A DNA stretch of 11,038 nucleotides from NCBI GenBank assembly GCA_964409695.1, contig CAYPDX010000044.1, positions 1 to 11,038 of the forward strand, given 5' to 3'. The DNA is from JABDAD01 sp964409695 (GTDB lineage: Bacteria > Pseudomonadota > Alphaproteobacteria > Rickettsiales > Rickettsiaceae). Below, piece after piece: positions 6,466 to 11,038 of this stretch. How positions within the stretch are numbered: the first letter of the stretch is position 1; every line of letters starts with the position of its first letter. The notes beneath the pieces were generated by a model, which saw only the letters and a program-made list of their open reading frames with translations, did no database searches and was not told the origin of the DNA. The translations under genes were made by a program, and so were the position numbers.

Positions 6466-7437
6466 ATGAAAAAATTTTTGCTATCTGCATTTATTATTTT
6501 AACTTTATTTGCACTAACATTAGTCCTTGATCAATTCGTTGTAGTAAAGAAAGAGAAGTATTTAAGACAGAATGAGCAATATAGAATTGATCAGGAAGAT
6601 AAAAAAATAGGAGAGGCTTTTCATGAAAAATTTCTTGGTGTCTTAGTAAAAGATGAAGATGGAACAGAGGCTTTAGTTGACCCAAAAGATTTTTGGCCAA
6701 TTTTTTCAGTTTTTCAATATGGTTCTTTCGAACATTACGTCAACAATGTTTTGAAGCAAATTGTTAAGAGTGGTCAGAGAGTTGTTAGTCTTGGTGGGCG
6801 GATGGCATTTCAAGCTAGTTTGATAAGCGATCTAGTCGGAGAAAAGGGTAAAGTTTTTGTTTTTAATGCAGATCCCAGGATGGCTAAAATCTATAGAGGG
6901 ACAATTAATTTTGCGAAAAAGAAAAACATCGTTTTTTTTGAAAAAGAAGCATATTCTCGAAACATGAAGGTAAGATTTGCCGCCTGTAGTCCAGACGCAG
7001 ATGGTAGATCGCATATTTTGCAGGCTGAAGATAAAGTTGGTAAGAATTTTGATGAAATAACAGTAGAAGCAGTTGCACTAGATTCAATTCAAGAGTTAGA
7101 TAATACTATTGATATTCTTCATATGGATATTGGTGATGGAGAGGATGAGGCAGTTTATGGCGCTAAAAAACTTATAGATAATTCTCATAATCTCATAGTT
7201 GTCCAGTCCTGGTATGTTCAGAATGTAGCTAATGAAAGAACTTCTAAATATATAAAATTTTGGAGGGATCGTGGTTACAAATTTGGAGAGATTCAGCCAT
7301 CAGGTGAAGTTATTGTAGAAAAAACCGATGATGAACTTATGTTGTTACCATATACGGATATAATTATAGCAAAGAATTTAGATGAGATAATATCAAAATT
7401 TAAACCAGATGCTAAGCCAGAAAAACAGAAAGTTTAA
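6466..7437 (+). CDS. FkbM-family methyltransferase paralogue with degenerate SAM and FkbM motifs
   Basis: Clearly homologous along its whole length to the intact FkbM gene at 7812-8735, but changed at the motifs that define the family. Motif I reads LGGRMA (109-114) instead of LGGHIG, the acidic SAM-ribose motif reads FNADP (133-137) instead of FEPNP, and the FkbM motif reads MDIGDGEDEAVYGA (220-233) instead of MDIEGSEPEAIYGA. A hydrophobic segment spans about 4-21, and the stalk module with VKDEDG and VDPKD lies at 48-75. The C-terminal part (YIKFWRDRGY 262-271, IIAKNLDEII 300-309) is very similar to the paralogue. The start at ATG 6466 gives the MKK opening shared with both paralogues; ATG 6457 is also in frame and would overlap the upstream gene by 8 bases. 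The reading frame is intact, so it is not a simple pseudogene. It may bind without catalysing, or have changed activity. Confidence 0.85.
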   Translation: MKKFLLSAFIILTLFALTLVLDQFVVVKKEKYLRQNEQYRIDQEDKKIGEAFHEKFLGVLVKDEDGTEALVDPKDFWPIFSVFQYGSFEHYVNNVLKQIVKSGQRVVSLGGRMAFQASLISDLVGEKGKVFVFNADPRMAKIYRGTINFAKKKNIVFFEKEAYSRNMKVRFAACSPDADGRSHILQAEDKVGKNFDEITVEAVALDSIQELDNTIDILHMDIGDGEDEAVYGAKKLIDNSHNLIVVQSWYVQNVANERTSKYIKFWRDRGYKFGEIQPSGEVIVEKTDDELMLLPYTDIIIAKNLDEIISKFKPDAKPEKQKV

Positions 7438-7459
7438 AAAATAATAGTCTAGAAATTTT

Positions 7460-7792
7460 ATGAAAAAAATAATTCTGATTTTATCTACAGTTTTTATTTT
7501 GGTTGGTGTGGTAGCGATGCTTGGTATAAAAAATGGTTATACTTTGGTCGCAAAAAATCAATATCACATTGAAAAAGAATTTTACAATGTTGACAGGTAT
7601 TTTTTTAGAAATATTTGGCAAGATAGAGTTATTGGAGAAGCTTTTCGTACCAAAATTACTGGTATTTTGATAAAAGACGAAGAAGGTAATGAAGTTTTAG
7701 TAGATCCAAAAGATTTTTCTTTCTCAAAGAATGGATTATTCGAGTTTCGTAAGAAAGACATTATAAAATCAAATGTTAAATCTGCAAAATAA
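7460..7792 (+). pseudogene. Truncated FkbM paralogue: anchor and stalk only
   Basis: A 110-residue ORF that matches just the N-terminal portion of the flanking FkbM paralogues: MKK start, hydrophobic segment at about 4-22, then IGEAF..K..GILIKDEEG.EVLVDPKDF (58-86), which parallels IGEAFHEKFLGVLVKDEDG in the upstream gene. After residue 86 a short stretch (NG..EF..K.I) still weakly echoes the paralogues, then the ORF stops. The whole SAM-binding domain is absent, and the next gene begins only 20 bases later, so the loss is a deletion and not a frameshift. The pattern full, truncated, full indicates tandem triplication followed by internal deletion. It could be a decaying remnant, or a retained small membrane protein made of the stalk module, since the ORF is intact. 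It has no clear Shine-Dalgarno. Confidence 0.75.
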
Positions 7793-7811
7793 TCATTAAA
7801 GGTATAGTATT

Positions 7812-8735
7812 ATGAAAAAGATTTTTTTTCTTGTAGTCTCTGCTCTAATTATTGCTGTATGTGCCAATTTATTCGGACTTAAAGATAAGCTTAGAATAAT
7901 AAAACAAAGCTTATATATTGTCGATGCTTTTCGTAATAAGTTTACAGGTGTCCTAATGACTGATGAAGATGGAGAAGAGATTTTTATTGATCCAAAAGAT
8001 TCCTTTGTATCCTATTCTATAATTCAAAATGGTTCATGGGAACCTCATATTAAAAATATTTTAAGGCAAATAGTAAAACCTAAAATGAAAATTGTGTGTT
8101 TGGGTGGGCACATAGGAGTTCATGAAAGATTGATTAGTAAGCTTGTTGGTAGTGAAGGTCATGTATTTGTTTTTGAGCCAAACCCAAAAATTTTAAAATT
8201 CCTTAAAGCTAATATTTATTTTGAAGGGAATAAAAATGTAATTCTTTATGATAAGGCCGCCTACTCAGAAAACAAACAATTACGTTTTGCAGCACGTTTA
8301 GTTGATAAGAATTCAGGAGGGTCGTATGTTATTAAGGATCGAGGCACTGCAGACTCTATGGCTGAGGAAGTGATCGTAGATGCAATAACTTTGGATTCAA
8401 TACCAAATATTGTAAGTGGAGTTGACATTATTCAGATGGATATTGAAGGATCTGAACCTGAAGCTATTTATGGGGCTAAAAAGCTTATTGAAAATTCTCC
8501 AAATTTAATAGTGTTGCAGGAGTGGTTGCTAGATTCTATGGAAAAAGCTACTCTTCCAGAATATATAAAATTCTGGAGAGATCGTGGATATAGATTTGCT
8601 GAAATAGTTTCGTCAGGCGATAAATTAGTAAAAAAAACTGATGAAGAGCTTATGGAGCTTACGCATTCAGATGTTATTATAGCAAAAAACCTTGATGAAA
8701 TAATAGCAAATTTCAAGCCTTACTCAAAGCCTTGA
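7812..8735 (+). CDS. FkbM-family SAM-dependent methyltransferase, membrane-anchored
   Basis: FkbM-type O-methyltransferase, 307 residues, with complete motifs: LGGHIG (97-102, motif I), FEPNP (121-125, acidic end of strand 2), ITLDSI (192-197), and the family signature MDIEGSEPEAIYGA (209-222). The N-terminus is MKK, a hydrophobic stretch at about 4-18, then VCANLFG; a signal-peptidase-like V-C-A at 16-18 makes cleavage conceivable. The stalk module follows (FTGVLMTDEDG and IDPKD, 44-62). AAAGG at 7798-7802, nine bases from the ATG, supports the start. FkbM enzymes of this kind typically methylate sugar hydroxyls in glycans or glycosylated natural products; here the neighbouring fucosyltransferases suggest a glycan target, by inference. 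It is the last gene of the plus-strand run and converges with the GT32 gene. A T8 run (7822-7829) falls in the anchor codons. Confidence 0.9.
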   Translation: MKKIFFLVVSALIIAVCANLFGLKDKLRIIKQSLYIVDAFRNKFTGVLMTDEDGEEIFIDPKDSFVSYSIIQNGSWEPHIKNILRQIVKPKMKIVCLGGHIGVHERLISKLVGSEGHVFVFEPNPKILKFLKANIYFEGNKNVILYDKAAYSENKQLRFAARLVDKNSGGSYVIKDRGTADSMAEEVIVDAITLDSIPNIVSGVDIIQMDIEGSEPEAIYGAKKLIENSPNLIVLQEWLLDSMEKATLPEYIKFWRDRGYRFAEIVSSGDKLVKKTDEELMELTHSDVIIAKNLDEIIANFKPYSKP

Positions 8736-8829
8736 GGGAACCTCCTATCTTCTGAGGAATAAATGAAATGAGTTTGCGTTGAGAGGTCCATCAGTGAGTG
8801 GTGCACGTTATAATTTATAATTTTATGAT

Positions 8830-9681
8830 CTAATCCTTCTTTATCCATGAACCTGTCCATACACAGAATCCGTATGCTTCTTTGAATAAGTCAAAGCACT
8901 TATCTTGACTTTTAATGCATGAAGAATAGATCGGTTCCTTGTTTTTTTCTAAGTAATCAAATGGTACTAGATATTTTGTTGGTAAGATAGATAAGCCATT
9001 TTCGCCATTTTCTTTGATATATTCATGAATATTATATGTAACAAAATTAGGGCCTCCAGCTTGAAGAACATCAAGTTTTTGTCTAATGGGGAGTTTTGAA
9101 ATGAGTTTCTTAAATAATCTATGATTCGGAACTGTAGCAAAGAATCCGTTAATTAGTTGATTTGAATAATTATTTTCTTGAGAGAAGACAACATCATAAC
9201 CTCTTAGTAAAGGCTCAATATTTTTAAATAACATTATACTATGCTGTATAAAAACCCCTCCATAGTAGTTTGTAACTAATAGTCTTGCTGCATCATGTTT
9301 TTTTATTGGAGCGTCATAAGATGAATAGATTGGCCAAAAATCAGGATGATGCTTTTGTATGAATGCTTCAATTTTTTGATCATTCCATTCAATAAATTCC
9401 CAATCAGGATGTAAATCTTTTAAAATCTTATCAAATTTTACATAGATTTCTGGCATATTTGGTTTTTTGGGATTTAAAACAAGCCATATTCTATGGAATT
9501 TTTTTGGAATCCTAAGTTCACATTCTTTGCAAATTTGATCGCGAGCTAATGGTTCATAATTTTCTGGATAGTTTAAATTATCCTTTCTGTAATGTTTATA
9601 CCATCCCTTTGCTATATTATTAGTAATTACAGAGGATAGTATGCAAACTACCGCAAATATTACTACTTTGGTTCGTGTCAT
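8830..9681 (-). CDS. GT32-like glycosyltransferase lacking the DXD motif
   Basis: Resembles glycosyltransferase family 32 (OCH1/capsular polysaccharide sugar transferases, DXD-type GT-A fold). Seen in order: hydrophobic anchor at about 5-20; IPKKFHRIWL (58-67), the family opening strand; HPDWEFIEWND (91-101); KHDAARLLVTNYYGGVF (128-144), the helix and GG turn preceding the metal site; FFATVPNHRLFKKLI (180-194); GGPNFVT (209-215); and the end VWTGSW (274-279). Where GT32 enzymes have D-x-D after YGG-[IV]-[YF]-[LI], this protein has Q146-H147-S148 (bases 9238-9246), so the metal/nucleotide-sugar ligands are missing. The start at ATG 9681 gives 283 residues; the in-frame TTG at 9771 would add 30 residues of unlikely sequence. 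It lies opposite to the glycan run and has its own transcription. Fold assignment is good; activity is doubtful. Confidence 0.83.
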   Translation of the reverse strand: MTRTKVVIFAVVCILSSVITNNIAKGWYKHYRKDNLNYPENYEPLARDQICKECELRIPKKFHRIWLVLNPKKPNMPEIYVKFDKILKDLHPDWEFIEWNDQKIEAFIQKHHPDFWPIYSSYDAPIKKHDAARLLVTNYYGGVFIQHSIMLFKNIEPLLRGYDVVFSQENNYSNQLINGFFATVPNHRLFKKLISKLPIRQKLDVLQAGGPNFVTYNIHEYIKENGENGLSILPTKYLVPFDYLEKNKEPIYSSCIKSQDKCFDLFKEAYGFCVWTGSWIKKD

Positions 9682-9830
9682 ATTATTTTGTTGATAAGTC
9701 GTTGAACTCAAAACTATACAATAAATTTTATGATTTAAATAAAATTCTTGTAGCTCTACTTTGTTCTTCAATTCTTGAGAGTAAGGCCATAGTTGATAAA
9801 ATACATTATCTGTGGCATGAAAATTTCCTC

Positions 9831-9859
9831 TTGACTTTGTCGTTATGTTGTACTACTAT
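9831..9859 (+). promoter_or_regulatory. Candidate sigma-70 promoter for the TrpR-like/ABC operon
   Basis: TTGACT (9831-9836) and TACTAT (9854-9859) are separated by the ideal 17 bases; the -35 matches consensus at 5 of 6 positions and the -10 at 4 of 6. An overlapping alternative -10, TATACT (9857-9862), has a 20-base spacer. Transcription would start near 9866, leaving a leader of roughly 140 bases to the ATG at 10004 that contains the nested inverted repeat. Confidence 0.45.
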
Positions 9860-9903
9860 ACTAGCACAACAGTATATCTAGATCTACAAATATTAGTAGT
9901 CTA

Positions 9904-9940
9904 ATGCTAAAATGAGTATGTCATTAAGACATCGTAGCAT
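9904..9940. repeat. Nested inverted repeat, possible operator or leader hairpin
   Basis: Outer arms ATGCTA (9904-9909) and TAGCAT (9935-9940) enclose inner arms ATGTC (9918-9922) and GACAT (9928-9932) around a five-base loop ATTAA. All arm pairs are perfect. The structure sits downstream of the promoter candidate and upstream of a DNA-binding regulator gene, where an autoregulatory operator or RNA hairpin would be expected. No terminator-like T run follows it. Confidence 0.45.
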
Positions 9941-10003
9941 GTGGTGACTGTGTTTTAGAGAATGCTCTTACACAAAGAACAGAATAATAAAAAAGTGCCA
10001 ACT

Positions 10004-10294
10004 ATGAAAAACGATAATAAAAAAGCAATATACGATCTATGCGATGCTCTTCTAAAACTTGAGAGCCGAGAAGAGGTCTATAGTTTTTTGAAAGACCTAT
10101 GCACGCCTCAGGAAATGAATGCTTTGTCTGAAAGGTGGAAAGTGTGTCAGTTGCTACATCAAGGCGATCTATCATATAGGGAGATCCATAGTATTACTGG
10201 GGCGAGTCTAACTACGATCGGTAGAGTAGCAAGATTTTTAAAAGATGAGCCATACCATGGCTATAAGCTAGTTTTAAATAGAATAGGAAAATGA
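10004..10294 (+). CDS. YerC/YecD-type TrpR-family DNA-binding regulator
   Basis: Small helical regulator of the Trp repressor superfamily (YerC/YecD branch), 96 residues with the start at ATG 10004. The conserved core DLCTPQEMNALSERWKV (31-47) is followed by the helix-turn-helix LSYREIHSITGASLTTIGRV (56-75), as in TrpR, where this region contacts the operator and the ligand tryptophan. The in-frame ATG at 9962 would add a lysine-rich 14-residue extension not expected in the family; neither start has a clear Shine-Dalgarno. The stop overlaps the start of the next gene by four bases (ATGA), so the two are translationally coupled. Coupling with an amino-acid-type ABC binding protein fits control of uptake of tryptophan or a related ligand. 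The YerC branch often lacks a proven ligand, so tryptophan response is inferred only. Confidence 0.88.
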   Translation: MKNDNKKAIYDLCDALLKLESREEVYSFLKDLCTPQEMNALSERWKVCQLLHQGDLSYREIHSITGASLTTIGRVARFLKDEPYHGYKLVLNRIGK

Positions 10295-11038
10295 AAAAAA
10301 TACTAATAACTATAATAGCATTTATTTCTGCTCTTAATGTAAATGCTTCAAATGAAGTAAAAAAAGTATTCATCAGCCAGGTTGTTGAGCATCCAGCACT
10401 TGATATTACAACAAAAGGGGTGATTGATGGGCTTGAAAAAAATGGTTTTAAACGAGGAGTAAACCTTGAAATTCGCCTTGAATCAGCTCAGGCAAATTCA
10501 GCGCTAGCTGCTCAAATAGCTAGTAAATTTATAAATCAGAATCCAGATATTGTAGTTGGTGTTGGGACTATCACTGCGCAAAGCTTTATAAAATCGGCTA
10601 GGGAGAATAAGCTGAAGCTTATATTTGCTACAGTAACAGATCCTATCGGTGCATCGCTTGTAGAGGATTTAGATAAACCAGGAGAGAATATCTCTGGAGT
10701 ATCAAATTATGTTGATTTAGAGCCGCAAATTAGATTGTTCCAAAAATTACAGCCAGGATTAAAACGTCTTGGAATTTTATATAATCCTGGGGAAGTAAAT
10801 TCTATTACTATTGTAAAGCGACTTGAAGGATTATGTGATAATTTTGGGATTGAACTTGTGAGGCAAACAGCTTGTAAAACAGCTGATGTAGCGCAAGGGG
10901 CAACAAAATTAGCATCTCAAGTTGATGCAATATTTATCAGTAATGATAATACGGCGCTTGGCGCCTTGCAAAGCATAATAGGGGCTGCAAATAAGGTAAA
11001 AATTCCAGTTTATGTTAGTGATACTGATGCTGTAAAAC
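10291..11038 (+). CDS. ABC transporter substrate-binding protein, TrpX-like (3' partial)
   Basis: Periplasmic substrate-binding protein of the ABC_sub_bind family (PF04392 type, which includes TrpX of tryptophan uptake systems). A signal peptide MKKILITIIAFISALNVNA with cleavage likely after A19 precedes the mature part. Family features seen are ISQVVEHPALDITTKGVIDGL (split here as 28-37 and 38-48), GVNLEIRLESAQAN (56-69), NPDIVVGVGTITAQS (84-98), IFATVTDPIGASLV (111-124), NISGVSNYVD (133-142), LGILYNPGEVNS (160-171) and DAIFISNDNTA (212-222). It runs to the window edge with 249 codons in frame out of a usual 320 or so. ATGA overlap with the TrpR-like gene shows co-transcription. Permease and ATPase genes would be expected to the right of the window. 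Confidence 0.9.
   Translation, partial: MKKILITIIAFISALNVNASNEVKKVFISQVVEHPALDITTKGVIDGLEKNGFKRGVNLEIRLESAQANSALAAQIASKFINQNPDIVVGVGTITAQSFIKSARENKLKLIFATVTDPIGASLVEDLDKPGENISGVSNYVDLEPQIRLFQKLQPGLKRLGILYNPGEVNSITIVKRLEGLCDNFGIELVRQTACKTADVAQGATKLASQVDAIFISNDNTALGALQSIIGAANKVKIPVYVSDTDAVK

Larger units (their letters stand above)
9682..10003. other. Divergent intergenic region between GT32 and the TrpR-like gene
   Basis: About 320 bases separate two divergently transcribed genes. On the plus strand it holds a promoter candidate (9831-9859) and a nested inverted repeat (9904-9940). On the minus strand a TATAGT (complement of 9713-9718) could be the -10 of the GT32 gene, with only a poor -35. 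A plus-strand ORF at 9675-9881 crosses most of the area but resembles nothing and has no supported start. No RNA gene was recognised. Confidence 0.5.

Noticed and set aside
8734..8757. GAGG-GAA-CCTC hairpin and alternative CCTC/GAGG pair as a terminator of the glycan run
   Set aside because: Only four base pairs, mutually exclusive, and no T run follows.
9682..9771. TTG at 9771 as the start of the GT32 gene
   Set aside because: It adds 30 residues before a good N-terminal anchor that begins right after ATG 9681; rare start codon and no ribosome-binding site.
9675..9881. 68-codon plus-strand ORF in the divergent gap
   Set aside because: It starts within the GT32 start region on the opposite strand, resembles no protein, has no ribosome-binding site and overlaps the promoter candidate.
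1..11038. CRISPR array, transposase, integrase, tRNA or rRNA
   Set aside because: No regularly spaced repeats, no transposase or integrase motifs, no terminal inverted repeats flanking the island and no cloverleaf sequences were seen on either strand.

Overview
The window is AT-rich (T and A runs throughout, AGA/AGG arginine codons) and combines two rRNA methyltransferase genes, a rickettsial-type MFS transporter, a YerC-type TrpR-family regulator and a tryptophan-type ABC binding protein with a compact block of surface-glycan enzymes. This suggests a reduced-genome, host-associated alphaproteobacterium, most likely Rickettsiales or a relative. That assignment is an inference from gene content and composition; there is no rRNA in the window.

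Layout. (1) 1-914: 3' part of a ProP-like MFS transporter, open at the left edge. (2) 915-1113: non-coding, with a GC-richer, foldable core that may be a structured RNA (6S RNA is my best guess, unproven). (3) 1114-2319: divergent housekeeping pair rlmH (minus) and rsmE (plus), with start codons only 45 bp apart. (4) 2450-8735: seven genes in a row on the plus strand: a GT25 glycosyltransferase, two tandem GT10 alpha-fucosyltransferase paralogues, a METTL24/FkbM-like methyltransferase, an FkbM methyltransferase with degenerate motifs, a truncated FkbM paralogue that keeps only the anchor and stalk, and an intact FkbM methyltransferase. (5) 8830-9681: a convergent GT32 glycosyltransferase that lacks the family DXD motif. 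(6) 9682-10003: regulatory gap with a good promoter candidate and a nested inverted repeat. (7) 10004-11038: a TrpR/YerC-like repressor overlapping by ATGA with an exported ABC substrate-binding protein that runs off the right edge.

How the genes may work together. Region 4-5 looks like an accessory island for making and decorating a surface saccharide (LPS O-chain, glycolipid or glycoprotein): GT25 and GT32 add sugars, GT10 adds fucose, and the FkbM-type enzymes O-methylate sugars. The island has grown by local duplication, and the copies show intact, degenerate and truncated outcomes. Its most unusual trait is that all eight proteins carry an N-terminal hydrophobic segment (signal anchor or uncleaved signal peptide), although such enzymes are usually cytosolic or peripheral in bacteria and use cytosolic nucleotide sugars or SAM. 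Either this is a membrane-tethered assembly line or the enzymes are exported. The FkbM paralogues also share a short conserved juxtamembrane module that I cannot assign to a known domain.
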